A DNA stretch of 64,000 nucleotides, taken from positions 4,030,001 through 4,094,000 of the forward strand of contig CAXXDH010000003.1 in assembly GCA_963677785.2 (NCBI GenBank), given 5' to 3'. The position numbers and the translations under genes are program-made. The notes under the pieces were generated by a model that saw only the letters and a program-made list of their open reading frames with translations, did no database searches and was not told the DNA's origin. The DNA is from G963665495 sp963677785 (GTDB lineage: Bacteria > Desulfobacterota > Desulfovibrionia > Desulfovibrionales > Desulfovibrionaceae). Of this stretch, positions 43,156 through 52,314 are shown one piece after another. How positions within the stretch are numbered: position 1 is the first letter of the stretch; every line of letters begins with the position of its first letter.

Positions 43156-44931
43156 ATGTCAATCACAACCTGGACATACATAATGGTCGGCTTGAGTTTT
43201 GGATTGTATATGTACATTGCATGGCGTTCGCGCGTAAAGGATACCAAAGGATTTTATGTTGCTGGAGGCGGGGTTCCCCCGTTGGCGAACGGCATGGCCA
43301 CGGCCGCGGATTGGATGAGCGCAGCGTCGTTCATTTCCATGGCCGGTTTGATTTCATTCATGGGCTACTCTGGGGCCATCTATCTGTTGGGCTGGACCGG
43401 AGGCTACGTTTTGCTGGCCTTGATGCTGGCGCCTTATCTGCGGAAGTTCGGCAAGTATACGGTTCCTGATTTCGTGGGCGACCGTTATTATTCGGACACA
43501 GCCCGTATCGTCGCATTGATCTGCGCGATTTTTGTCTCCCTGACCTATGTGGCAGGGCAGATGCGCGGCGTGGGCATCGTGTTCAGCAGATTTCTCGAGG
43601 TTCCCGTGGAAACCGGCGTTGTCATCGGCATGGTCATCGTATTCGTTTACGCCGGGCTCGGTGGCATGAAGGGCATCACCTGGACCCAGGTGGCTCAATA
43701 TATCGTCCTGATCATAGCGTTTTTGATTCCGGCTGCGGCCATTTCCGCCAAAGTCACCGGTGTGGTCATTCCGCAACTGGGATTCGGCGCCAAGATTGCC
43801 GGAGGCGCCAATGCGGATGCGTATCTGCTGGATACGCTCAACAAGATCAATACTGACCTGGGGTTCAGCGAATATACGGGCGCGTTTGGAGCGGGCAGCA
43901 AATCAATGCTGGACGTTCTCTGCATCACGCTGGCCCTGATGGTGGGCACTGCCGGTCTGCCCCATGTCATTGTGCGCTTTTATACGGTTCCTTCCGTACG
44001 GGCTGCGCGGTTGTCCGCGGGGTGGGCGCTGTTGTTCATCGCCATCTTGTACACCACGGCTCCGGCCATTGCCGCGTTTGCGCGTTACAACATGGTGGAC
44101 TCCTTGAATAATGTCACGTACGCGAAGGCTCCGTCCTGGTTCCGAAATTGGGAGGGCACCGGGTTGATCGCCTGGATGGATAAGAACGGAGACGGCAGGA
44201 TCCAGTACCGGGCGGGAGCGGCGTTTCAGGGCAAACCGGAGTTTTCCGGTTCCAAAGGAACCTACGGCCAACCCATGCTGCGCAACGCGCCCACTGATTC
44301 GGCCAACGAACTCTACGTGGACCGCGACATCATGGTGCTGGCCAATCCGGAAATCGCCAAACTGCCCGCCTGGGTCATCGCTCTGGTGGCTGCGGGCGGA
44401 CTGGCCGCCGCGCTCTCCACAGCCTCAGGCTTGCTGCTGGTTATTGCCTCGTCCATTTCGCACGATCTGTATTACCGCATCCTGAATCGCCAGGCCACGG
44501 AAAAGCAGCGGTTGCGCCTGGGCAGGATCATGATCGCCGTGGCCGTGCTGATCGCCGGATATTTCGGTGTCAATCCGCCCGGATTCGTGGCCCAGGTGGT
44601 GGCCTTCGCTTTCGGACTCGGCGCGTCGTCATTTTTCCCCATCATTGTGCTGGGCATCTTCTGGAAACGTGCCAACCGCCAGGGCGCCATCGCCGGTATG
44701 ATCAGCGGCATCGGCTTCACCATGCTTTATATTGTCCAGACCGCTTTTCTGAGCATGGACCCGTGGTTCTTCGGCATCAGCGCGCAGGGCATCGGAGCCG
44801 TGGGCATGGTGCTGAATTTCGCAGTGACCATCGGGGTCTCCCTGGCTACGGCCGAGGCCCCCAAAGAAGTACAGGATTTGGTGGAATCCGTCCGCATACC
44901 GCGCGGCGCAGGCTCGGCCCTGGATCATTAA
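43156..44931 (+). CDS. Sodium:solute symporter, VC_2705-type (ActP-like)
   Basis: 591 residues with about 13 membrane segments, start preceded by AGGAGG. Landmarks include YVAGGGVPPLANGMATAADW, AASFISMAGLISFMGYSGAI, GLGGMKGITWTQVAQYIVLI, GTAGLPHVIVRFYTVPSVRA and GLAAALSTASGLLLVIASSI. A periplasmic loop holds MDKNGDGRIQYR, an EF-hand-like calcium loop, and a long insert before it, both typical of this subfamily. Relatives carry acetate and other monocarboxylates with sodium. Together with the DUF4212 gene it forms a two-component transporter. A strong terminator follows. Confidence 0.88.
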   Translation: MSITTWTYIMVGLSFGLYMYIAWRSRVKDTKGFYVAGGGVPPLANGMATAADWMSAASFISMAGLISFMGYSGAIYLLGWTGGYVLLALMLAPYLRKFGKYTVPDFVGDRYYSDTARIVALICAIFVSLTYVAGQMRGVGIVFSRFLEVPVETGVVIGMVIVFVYAGLGGMKGITWTQVAQYIVLIIAFLIPAAAISAKVTGVVIPQLGFGAKIAGGANADAYLLDTLNKINTDLGFSEYTGAFGAGSKSMLDVLCITLALMVGTAGLPHVIVRFYTVPSVRAARLSAGWALLFIAILYTTAPAIAAFARYNMVDSLNNVTYAKAPSWFRNWEGTGLIAWMDKNGDGRIQYRAGAAFQGKPEFSGSKGTYGQPMLRNAPTDSANELYVDRDIMVLANPEIAKLPAWVIALVAAGGLAAALSTASGLLLVIASSISHDLYYRILNRQATEKQRLRLGRIMIAVAVLIAGYFGVNPPGFVAQVVAFAFGLGASSFFPIIVLGIFWKRANRQGAIAGMISGIGFTMLYIVQTAFLSMDPWFFGISAQGIGAVGMVLNFAVTIGVSLATAEAPKEVQDLVESVRIPRGAGSALDH

Positions 44932-44939
44932 TCCGTTTT

Positions 44940-44972
44940 GGAACCCGGAGGCAACGTCCTCCGGGTTCCGTT
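44940..44972 (+). terminator. Rho-independent terminator after the symporter
   Basis: GGAACCCGGAGG / CCTCCGGGTTCC stem (12 bp, perfect) with a CAACGT loop and a short T-rich tail (GTTGTTT). It separates the symporter from the DUF294 gene, which therefore probably has its own promoter in 44973-45118 or is reached by read-through. Confidence 0.75.
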
Positions 44973-45118
44973 GTTTGCCTGCGGATGTGAATCAAAGCTG
45001 TTTTTGGAGAAAAAATCTGATAATCAAGCCTCAAAGCCAGAAAATGATTTTTTCATCTGGCGGTGGGGACGCGGAGCCCCAGGACGTTTGCTTCTTCACT
45101 TATTCACGGAGCAGGATA

Positions 45119-47038
45119 ATGCCCGGTAACCCGCCTTTGGATCAACAACTCGTACTGCGTACGCTGCGTACGGCGCTTCCTTTCAGCGAGCTGGACGAGC
45201 CGTCCCGCCTGTCTTTGGCCCAGTCCTGCACCATCGACTTTCAGCCCAAAGGCACGCGCCTGCTTGTTCAGGGGCAGGACGCTCCTGACAGACTGCTGCT
45301 GGTGCAGAAAGGCGGTGTACGGATTTTCGTCACCGACGGGCAGGGCAAGGAAAAACTGGTGGATTATCGCGGCGAGGGAGCGACCATCGGAGGATTGACC
45401 TTGTTCCACGGGGGCAAGGTGGAAATGAACGTGGAAACCGTGGAGGACAGCTTTTTTTTCAGCTTTCCCAAAGAAGTTTTTCTGCGCCTGGCAAAAGAAC
45501 ATCCGCAGGTTCGGGACTTTTACATGGCTTATTTTTCCGCAGGCTACCTGAAAAAATCTTTTGATGCCCTGCGGACGCGTTGCGAACCCTTCGGAGCTCA
45601 GAGCGCCATTTCTCTACTGGGTGCGCGCGTGGAGGAGCTGATGTCCAGCCCGCCCGTTATCGTCCCCATGGAAAACAGTATCCGGTCCGCCGCCGCACTA
45701 ATGGTCGAGCAGACCGCCGGTTCCGTACTGGTGTCTGATCCATCCGGCGACGTCATCGGCATTGTCACGGACAAGGACCTGCGCAAGATGGTTGCCGTCG
45801 GGCTGGATTTCGAAACGCCTGTCGCCAGCATCATGACCAGTCCGGTGCTGACGGTGGCCGCTGGAGCCAGCTGCTTTGACGCTTTGCTTCAGATGATGCG
45901 CAAGCGCATGCATCATCTGGCCGTCCTAAAAGACACGCGCGTGGTGGGTATGCTCACCTCGCACGACATCATGCTGCTGCAAGGGCGTTCGCCCATGGCG
46001 CTTTTCCGCGAGATCAACAACCAGCATAGTCCGGATGGATTGCCCAGACTTGCCGGACGCGTCCGGAATCTGGTCCGGATGCTGGTGGAAGAGGGCGCGC
46101 GCGCCGGAGCCATCGTGCGGATGATGACCGTGCTCAATGACGCGCTTCTGAGCAGGCTGCTCGAAATGTTGCTCAAGGAATTCGGTCCGCCTCCGGTGGC
46201 CTTTTGCTGGTTGTTGCTGGGGAGCGAAGGGAGGCGCGAGCAAACCTTCAAGACGGACCAGGACAATGCCCTGATACTTGCGGACAGCGAGGATCCCGTC
46301 ATCAGCAGGGCTGCGGACTATTATTTTGAAATGTTCGCGCAACGCGCCATTGAACAGCTTGCCGCCTGCGGTTTTCCTCTGTGTCCGGGCGGGGTGATGG
46401 CCAGTAACCGCGCCTGGCGCAAACCCCTGGGAATGTGGAAACGCACAGTGGAAAACTGGATCGTCAGACCAGAACCGCAGGAGGTGTTGCAGGCATCCAT
46501 ATTTTTTGATTTGCGCCTGGGGTTCGGCGAACCGGCTCTGGCCGAGGAACTGCGCGCCCTGGTCAAACGCGAAGCGCCCGGCAATCAGATATTTTTACGG
46601 CATCTGGCAGCCAGTTGCCTGGAAACACGTCCGCCTTTGTCTTTTTTCCGTAATCTTATCGTGGAAAAGGACGGTGCGCACAAAAATACGCTGGATATCA
46701 AGCAGCGCGGCATAGCGCCGGTGGTGGAGTTCGCTCGGGTGCTTGCGCTGCAATACGGCATCTCCGAGACCAATACGCTGGAGAGGTTGCAGCTGCTGGC
46801 CGGTGGCGAACATCTGCCAAGGGGGCTGGCCAAGGATGCGGCCGGAGCCTATGAGTTTTTTTTGCAGATCCGGCTCGTGCATCAGCTCGAACAGCTGGAA
46901 GCGGGGAAATCTCCCGATAACCGTATCGCCCCGAGAAAATTGTCGGATCTGGAAAAACAAACACTCAAGGAAGCATTCGCCATTGTGGTAAAAATTCAGT
47001 CTTTTTTAAAGGAGCAGTTTCGACTGCACCTGGGATGA
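45119..47038 (+). CDS. CNMP-binding / CBS / DUF294 nucleotidyltransferase-like signalling protein
   Basis: 639 residues; the ATG is preceded by GGAGCAGGATA, and an upstream in-frame extension is not supported. Domain order: CNMP-binding barrel (FQPKGTRLLVQGQDAPDRLL, GATIGGLTLFHGGKVE), two CBS motifs (VLVSDPSGDVIGIVTDKDLR, LAVLKDTRVVGMLTSHDIML), then the DUF294 nucleotidyltransferase (GSEGRREQTFKTDQDNALIL with the DxD) and its C-terminal substrate domain (FFDLRLGFGEPALAEELRA). The GlnD-like catalytic residues are retained. Genes of this type often sit beside DUF4212 symporters, so it is likely to sense the cellular energy state and control uptake. Confidence 0.88.
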   Translation: MPGNPPLDQQLVLRTLRTALPFSELDEPSRLSLAQSCTIDFQPKGTRLLVQGQDAPDRLLLVQKGGVRIFVTDGQGKEKLVDYRGEGATIGGLTLFHGGKVEMNVETVEDSFFFSFPKEVFLRLAKEHPQVRDFYMAYFSAGYLKKSFDALRTRCEPFGAQSAISLLGARVEELMSSPPVIVPMENSIRSAAALMVEQTAGSVLVSDPSGDVIGIVTDKDLRKMVAVGLDFETPVASIMTSPVLTVAAGASCFDALLQMMRKRMHHLAVLKDTRVVGMLTSHDIMLLQGRSPMALFREINNQHSPDGLPRLAGRVRNLVRMLVEEGARAGAIVRMMTVLNDALLSRLLEMLLKEFGPPPVAFCWLLLGSEGRREQTFKTDQDNALILADSEDPVISRAADYYFEMFAQRAIEQLAACGFPLCPGGVMASNRAWRKPLGMWKRTVENWIVRPEPQEVLQASIFFDLRLGFGEPALAEELRALVKREAPGNQIFLRHLAASCLETRPPLSFFRNLIVEKDGAHKNTLDIKQRGIAPVVEFARVLALQYGISETNTLERLQLLAGGEHLPRGLAKDAAGAYEFFLQIRLVHQLEQLEAGKSPDNRIAPRKLSDLEKQTLKEAFAIVVKIQSFLKEQFRLHLG

Positions 47039-47065
47039 AACCTGAACCGAAGTCACGAGAAACAC

Positions 47066-47782
47066 ATGCAACTTTGGGAGAGATTGTTGTCAGTGGGCAG
47101 GCAGCGGCCGAATCTTCCTGGATTGGTACGCAATCATGCCGCCTTCCGTACCACCAATCTAGACCGACCGCTGGACAGTTGCGAGTTCGTGGTGCTGGAT
47201 ACGGAGCTGACCGGACTCAATCCGCGCAAGGATGCCGTCGTCTCGGTCGGGGCGGTGCGTATCAGGAATCTGGGGATTGTGCCCGGGGAAACCTTTTACC
47301 GGCTCGTCAAGCCGGACATCCCGTTGCCCAGGCTATCCACCATGGTCCACTGGATCACGCCGCAGGAACTCGCGGACCAGCCGGGTATTGCCGAGGTGCT
47401 GCCGGATTTGATTGATTTTTGCGGTGAGGCTTTTGTCGTGGGGCATTATATCGGGCTGGACATGGATGTCATCAACCGCGCCTGCCGCCACCATTACGGC
47501 GGCACCCTGCGTACGCCCTGTGTCGATACCATGCGTATGGCCATGCTCTATCAGGAGGAACTCTGGGAAACCAATCAGGAGCGCTACCGCTTTGAAATAT
47601 CCTACAATCTCAACGAACTCTCCGTACGGTACGGACTGCCGCTTTTCGGCAGGCACAATGCGTTGCAGGATGCCTTGCAGACGGCTTACCTGTTTCTTTA
47701 TCTGGCCAAAAAACTCCGTCAGGGGGGCATAGAGACGCTGCGCAACTTGTTCGAGGCCGGGCGCGCCTGGCGGTTTGTATGA
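47066..47782 (+). CDS. DEDDh-type 3'-5' exonuclease (DnaQ-like)
   Basis: 238 residues. Exo I is FVVLDTELTGLNPRKDAVVS with Asp and Glu; Exo II is FVVGHYIGLDMDVINRACRH with the second Asp; Exo III is RHNALQDALQTAYLFLYLA with the His and third Asp, so the DEDDh set is complete. The N-terminal 40 residues (RQRPNLPGLVRNHA) are family-specific to exonucleases adjacent to DUF294 proteins. It follows the DUF294 gene after 27 bases. The substrate is presumably single-stranded nucleic acid, but a role in nucleotide signalling cannot be excluded. Confidence 0.85.
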   Translation: MQLWERLLSVGRQRPNLPGLVRNHAAFRTTNLDRPLDSCEFVVLDTELTGLNPRKDAVVSVGAVRIRNLGIVPGETFYRLVKPDIPLPRLSTMVHWITPQELADQPGIAEVLPDLIDFCGEAFVVGHYIGLDMDVINRACRHHYGGTLRTPCVDTMRMAMLYQEELWETNQERYRFEISYNLNELSVRYGLPLFGRHNALQDALQTAYLFLYLAKKLRQGGIETLRNLFEAGRAWRFV

Positions 47783-47816
47783 AAAAACGCGGCCTTCCAT
47801 TATGGAAAAGCCGCGT
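47781..47816 (-). terminator. Rho-independent terminator for cobT
   Basis: On the minus strand, ACGCGGC / GCCGCGT with an inner TTCCAT / ATGGAA stem and then six Ts at 47787-47782. It lies 30 bases after the cobT stop and also abuts the exonuclease stop, so it may act in both directions. Confidence 0.8.
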
Positions 47817-47846
47817 CATTGGCAGGTAGGGACAAGAACAGATAGA

Positions 47847-48941
47847 TTACCCCGAGGTCACTCCGGCCTGGTCAAAAGTCATCATTTCGTTATGAATACG
47901 GGTGGCGCTTTCGATGATGGTCATGGCCATGACCGCTCCCGTGCCCTCGCCCAGGCGCAGACCCAGGTCCAGGATGGGCGTAAGTCCCATATGATAAAGC
48001 ATGGCCCGGTGTCCGGGTTCTTCGGAGCAGTGTCCGGCAAAAAGATAATCCATGGCCTGCGGACAAAGCGTCAGCGCTATGAGCGCACCGGCTGAGGAAA
48101 TAAAGCCGTCCACCACCACGGGGATATTGTGGTAGGCGCCTGCCAGGATTGTTCCTGCGATGGCGCCTATTTCAAAGCCGCCCACTTTGCTTAGCACGTC
48201 CAGAGCGTCCGAACGGTCCGGAGCATCAGGCTGGTTGGTGTCTGTAGCGTTCTTGACGATCTGAATTTTGAGGTCCAGGGCGCTTCCGATAACTCCGGTT
48301 CCCGGTCCGACCATGCGTTCGGGGTCTTCTTCGGTGATGCAGGCGCCAATGGCGGCGGAGGCCGTGGTATTGGCAATACCCATGTCGCCCGTGCCCAGAA
48401 TGTCGGCGCCGTCGGCGATGCATTCGGAGGCTTTGGCAAAGCCGACCATGATGCTCTGTTCGGCCTGTTCGCGGGTCATGGCAGGGCCTTCGGCCAGATT
48501 GGCCGTACCGTAGGCCACCTTGTTGACCGAGAAATAGGGCAGGCTTGCTTCCGGCAGGCCGTCCAGGGGGATATCCGCGGCAACACCGACATCAACCACG
48601 TGAACGTCCGCGCCCGCATGCCTGGAAAGAACGTTGATGCCGCCACCGCCGCTCAGAAACGCGCGGATCATTTCTACGGTGACAACCTGGGGAAAAGCGC
48701 TTACGCCCGAGGCTGCGACCCCGTGGTCCGCGGCCATGACCAGGATGGCTTTTTGGGCCACTGACGGATGTTCGGTCTTGCGTATGGCGCAAAGCCGCTC
48801 GGCAATATCGTGCAGCAGTCCCAGGGAACGGGGCGGCATGATCAGCTGCGCTGTATGTTCGCGGGCTTTTTTCTGCAATTTTTGGTCGATGGGTTGAATT
48901 CCCTGAAGAACGGCTTCAAGGTTGGCTGGTGTGGAACGCAT
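47847..48941 (-). CDS. cobT: Nicotinate-nucleotide-dimethylbenzimidazole phosphoribosyltransferase (CobT)
   Basis: 364 residues. CobT transfers phosphoribose from nicotinate mononucleotide to the lower-ligand base of cobalamin. Signature stretches include PPRSLGLLHDIAERL, LVMAADHGVAASGVSAFPQV, SGGGGINVLSRHAGADVHVV, DILGTGDMGIANTTASAAIG and the catalytic-glutamate region LGLRLGEGTGAVMAM. The length is normal. It diverges from cobQ across 109 bases, in which I see no cobalamin riboswitch. The C-terminal RIHNEMMTFDQAGV is typical. Confidence 0.95.
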   Translation of the reverse strand: MRSTPANLEAVLQGIQPIDQKLQKKAREHTAQLIMPPRSLGLLHDIAERLCAIRKTEHPSVAQKAILVMAADHGVAASGVSAFPQVVTVEMIRAFLSGGGGINVLSRHAGADVHVVDVGVAADIPLDGLPEASLPYFSVNKVAYGTANLAEGPAMTREQAEQSIMVGFAKASECIADGADILGTGDMGIANTTASAAIGACITEEDPERMVGPGTGVIGSALDLKIQIVKNATDTNQPDAPDRSDALDVLSKVGGFEIGAIAGTILAGAYHNIPVVVDGFISSAGALIALTLCPQAMDYLFAGHCSEEPGHRAMLYHMGLTPILDLGLRLGEGTGAVMAMTIIESATRIHNEMMTFDQAGVTSG

Positions 48942-49050
48942 AGTCTATCCTTAAAGTAATTGCTTAAATAAACGCAGAAGGGTCCGTATTGCGACACGCG
49001 GACCGAACCGGTATACCACAGGCGTATTCCAATTGTGATACCTCTAGCTC

Positions 49051-50556
49051 ATGGAATTTACAAGTTTTATGGCTCCCGAGAAAAAAACTCCCGCGATAAT
49101 GCTTCAGGGCACCGCATCCAATGCGGGCAAAAGCCTGCTTTGCGCCGGGATCTGCCGCGCTTTGCGCAACCAGGGTATCCGTGTGGCCCCCTTCAAGGCG
49201 CAGAACATGTCCCTGAATTCCTTTGTCACTCCCGACGGCGGGGAGATCGGCAGAGCCCAGGCGTTGCAGGCCAGAGCCTGCGGGCTGGAGCCGGACGTCC
49301 GCATGAATCCGGTGCTTCTCAAACCCAACACTCAGACAGGCTCGCAGGTGCTGGTGCTGGGAAAACCAGTGGGCAACATGGAAGCCAGGACCTATTATAC
49401 GCACAAACAAAAGCTGTTTTCCTCCGTAGCCGCCTCTTATGATGCGCTCGCCCAGGAATGCGACGTGATCGTGCTGGAAGGGGCGGGCAGTCCGGCCGAG
49501 GTCAACCTCAAGGCCCACGACATCGTGAATATGCGCATGGCGGCGTACGCGCAGGCTGAAGTGTTGCTGGTGGCGGATATCGACCGCGGCGGCGCTTTTG
49601 CCGCCCTGGTGGGCACCATGGCCTGCCTGGAACCGGACGAACAGGCCAGGGTCCGGGGCTTGATTCTGAATAAATTTCGCGGGGACGCCTCCCTGCTGCA
49701 GGAGGCTCTGGAGTTCACCACGGACCGTACGGGCAAGCCTTTCTACGGTATTATGCCGCATCTGGGGAACCACGGGCTGCCGGAGGAGGATTCCGTCTCC
49801 TTCAAGGAAGGGCACGACGATGCGACCGGCAAAGAACAGCAGCGCGTGGTTCTGGCCTGTCTGGACTTTCCGCGTATTTCCAATTTCACGGATCTGGACG
49901 CCCTGCGCCTGGAACCGGATGTGGAAATTCGTCTTATCCGCGGACTGGGGGATCTGGAAGTACCTCCGGACGCCGTATTGCTGCCCGGCAGTAAAAGCAC
50001 CATGGCGGATTTGGCCTGGCTGCGCGCCAATGGCCTGGATATGCGTATCCTGGAGCTGGCAGGCAACGGGGTTGAAATAGTGGGCGTCTGCGGCGGATTA
50101 CAGATGCTGGGGCAACGGCTCCTGGACCCGGATGGTGTGGAGTCGGATCTGACGGAATGTCCCGGATTAGGGCTGCTTGCGCTGGATACGGCGCTCGCCG
50201 GAAGCAAAATCCTCGAACAAAGCTCCTTGCTCCATCTGCGTAGCGGAATCGAAGTCCGGGGGTATGAAATCCACCACGGAGAAAGCCGTATCGCTGATGC
50301 CCTTAACACTGAAGCCGCTTTTGACAAGGCCGGCTGGCAAAACCGCACGGGCGCTGTATGGGGAACCTATTTGCATGGTTTGTTCGATACGGATACGTTC
50401 CGGCGCTGGTGGATCAACGAATTGCGCGTACGCAAAGGCTTTGAGCCGCGTGCGAATGGAGTTGCGTATTCCATAGAACCGGCCCTGGACAGCTTGGCTC
50501 GGGCAATACGCGAACATCTTGACTGGCAGGGCATTTGTGCGCTGCTCGGCATATAA
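49051..50556 (+). CDS. cobQ: Cobyric acid synthase (CobQ/CbiP)
   Basis: 501 residues. It amidates four side-chain carboxylates of adenosylcobyrinate a,c-diamide using glutamine and ATP. The N-terminal P-loop-like region is LQGTASNAGKSLLCAGICRA, with FKAQNMSLNSFVTPDGGEIG; the glutamine amidotransferase part has IVGVCGGLQMLGQRLLD with the catalytic Cys and GTYLHGLFD with the histidine. No clear ribosome site precedes the first ATG, so the start could be at 49051, 49069 or 49099. First gene of the cobQ-cobH-cobD run. Confidence 0.95.
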   Translation: MEFTSFMAPEKKTPAIMLQGTASNAGKSLLCAGICRALRNQGIRVAPFKAQNMSLNSFVTPDGGEIGRAQALQARACGLEPDVRMNPVLLKPNTQTGSQVLVLGKPVGNMEARTYYTHKQKLFSSVAASYDALAQECDVIVLEGAGSPAEVNLKAHDIVNMRMAAYAQAEVLLVADIDRGGAFAALVGTMACLEPDEQARVRGLILNKFRGDASLLQEALEFTTDRTGKPFYGIMPHLGNHGLPEEDSVSFKEGHDDATGKEQQRVVLACLDFPRISNFTDLDALRLEPDVEIRLIRGLGDLEVPPDAVLLPGSKSTMADLAWLRANGLDMRILELAGNGVEIVGVCGGLQMLGQRLLDPDGVESDLTECPGLGLLALDTALAGSKILEQSSLLHLRSGIEVRGYEIHHGESRIADALNTEAAFDKAGWQNRTGAVWGTYLHGLFDTDTFRRWWINELRVRKGFEPRANGVAYSIEPALDSLARAIREHLDWQGICALLGI

Positions 50557-50565
50557 GGAGAAGCC

Positions 50566-51219
50566 ATGCTGGAATCACTGCCTCCAGAGCAGATCGAACA
50601 GCGGTCCATGGAGATCATCGAATCCGAAGTACCCGAACCGCGCCCCTATGAGGGGCGTGAGTGGCAGGTGGTCCGCCGTTTGATTCATACGAGCGCGGAT
50701 TTTGAAATGCTCGAACTGGTGCGTTTTCATACGCAGGCCGTGGAGGCCGGAGTGAAAGCTTTGCTCTCGGGCTGCGCCATTGTCAGCGATACGGAAATGG
50801 CCCGCGCCGGCATGCCCATAAGGCGGCTCGATCCGCTGGGCTGCACGACCCATTGCTACATGCGGGACGCGCGCGTGGGGCAGGCCGCCAAAGCATGCAA
50901 CAGCACGCGCGCCCGGGCTGCCGTGGACCTGGCCGTGGAAGAGCTGCAACCGGCCATCTTCGTCATCGGCAACGCGCCCACGGCCTTGTTGCGGCTCCTG
51001 GAATTGCTGGAACAGGGGAGTGCGCATCCCGCCTTGGTTATCGGCATGCCTGTGGGCTTTGTGAACGCGGCCGAATCCAAGGATTTACTCATAAGCCGCA
51101 GCCCGGTTCCCTACATTGCCATAGAAGGCCGCAAAGGGGGCTCGGCCCTGGCGGCCGCCACCCTGAACGCCCTGGCGGACATGGCCCTCCAACGCCTGGG
51201 CAAATCCGGGGCGGCTTGA
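50566..51219 (+). CDS. cobH: Precorrin-8X / cobalt-precorrin-8 methylmutase (CobH/CbiC)
   Basis: 217 residues from an ATG with AAGGAGAAG upstream. It moves the C-11 methyl group to C-12, giving (hydrogeno)cobyrinate. The catalytic histidine lies in RRLIHTSADFEMLELV, and further family blocks are ALLSGCAIVSDTEMARAG, IVIGNAPTALLRLLELL-like, VIGMPVGFVNAAESKDLL and IAIEGRKGGSALAAATLNA. It is ten bases downstream of cobQ. The stop overlaps the next ATG (TGATG at 51217-51221), so it is translationally coupled to the aminotransferase-like gene. Confidence 0.94.
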   Translation: MLESLPPEQIEQRSMEIIESEVPEPRPYEGREWQVVRRLIHTSADFEMLELVRFHTQAVEAGVKALLSGCAIVSDTEMARAGMPIRRLDPLGCTTHCYMRDARVGQAAKACNSTRARAAVDLAVEELQPAIFVIGNAPTALLRLLELLEQGSAHPALVIGMPVGFVNAAESKDLLISRSPVPYIAIEGRKGGSALAAATLNALADMALQRLGKSGAA

Positions 51220-52307
51220 TGCGGCAGGGCAGCCATGGCGGAGAAGTGCTGCGTATAGCCCGTGAGCAAGGACTGCGTCCGGAGGATTTTCTGGATGTCA
51301 GCAACAATGCCAATACCCTGGCGGCTGATCTGACGCAGGCACTGCTGGATGAGATTCCGTTTCCTTTTCTCTATTATCCGGAAAATTCCTGCGCCGAGCT
51401 GCGCCAGGCCCTGGCTGATTATGAATGCCTTTCAGACGCGCATCTGCTGGTGGGCAACGGGTCGTCCGAATGTTTGTACCTTGTTCTGCAGGCTTTGCGT
51501 CCGCAGCGCGTGCTGTTGCTCACGCCTCTGTTCTCAGAGTACGCCCGGGCTTGCGAGGCCTTGGGCATCGCCACCGAACAGTACACACTGCGTACGGAGA
51601 ATGATTTTCTGCCGGATGCGGCCGCCGTCAAAGCTTTGGAGAACACCGCCGCGGACATGGTCATCCTGTGTACGCCCAACAATCCGACCTGCGCTGTCTT
51701 TGAGGACCTTCCCGGATTGCTGCAGCACGTACGCGCGCCGTATTGCCTGGTGGATACGGCCTACAAGGAATTCCTGTACGGCGCGCCGGCCTGGGATGCG
51801 CATTGTTATCGTAACTGGCGGCACGGGGAGTTGCGGACGCGGCCCATCGCCCTGTGCAGTTTTACCAAATATTTCTGCTGTACGGGCCTGCGGCTGGGCT
51901 ACCTGGCGGCAGCCCCGAAGATAATTACGCAACTGCAGGCCGTACGCCCGCCCTGGATGGTTTCGCGCTTTGCCGAACTGGCCGGGATGCGTTTTCTGGA
52001 GCGGCTCGAACGCTACCGCCGGCGTCATTGCGTATTGGAATCCGCCCGCGCGCATTTGGCCGAGATGCTGCGTACGTGCGGTTTGTTCGACCAGGTCCGC
52101 TACGGGCCGGTCAATTTTTTACTCTGCCGCCTGAACCGGCCTGAACAGGCCCAGGCTTTGGCCGGCGCGCTGGTGCGGGAACGGATTCTCGTACGGCTCT
52201 GCGACAATATTCCCGGCATGGAACCCGGCCATTTTCGCATCCAGGTCCGGACGCCGGAAGAAAACCAACGAGTAGCCGCCGCCTTGAGCGCGCTGGCCCG
52301 GACGTAA
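51219..52307 (+). CDS. cobD: Threonine-phosphate decarboxylase-like PLP enzyme (CobD)
   Basis: 362 residues. CobD decarboxylates L-threonine-O-3-phosphate to the aminopropanol phosphate used for the cobalamin nucleotide loop. Fold-type I features are clear: SHGGEVLRIAREQGLRPEDF at the N-terminus, VGNGSSECLYLVLQ, TPNNPTCAVFEDLPGLLQ and SFTKYFCCTGLRLGYLA with the PLP lysine. The HGG start and the cob gene context favour CobD over histidinol-phosphate aminotransferase, which it resembles, but the distinction is not certain. The gene converges on the flavin oxidoreductase seven bases away. Confidence 0.8.
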   Translation: MRQGSHGGEVLRIAREQGLRPEDFLDVSNNANTLAADLTQALLDEIPFPFLYYPENSCAELRQALADYECLSDAHLLVGNGSSECLYLVLQALRPQRVLLLTPLFSEYARACEALGIATEQYTLRTENDFLPDAAAVKALENTAADMVILCTPNNPTCAVFEDLPGLLQHVRAPYCLVDTAYKEFLYGAPAWDAHCYRNWRHGELRTRPIALCSFTKYFCCTGLRLGYLAAAPKIITQLQAVRPPWMVSRFAELAGMRFLERLERYRRRHCVLESARAHLAEMLRTCGLFDQVRYGPVNFLLCRLNRPEQAQALAGALVRERILVRLCDNIPGMEPGHFRIQVRTPEENQRVAAALSALART

Positions 52308-52314
52308 CTGCCTG

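Noticed and set aside
48942..49050. Possible cobalamin riboswitch between cobT and cobQ
   Set aside because: The divergent gap is only 109 bases and shows none of the expected B12-box or long hairpin elements.
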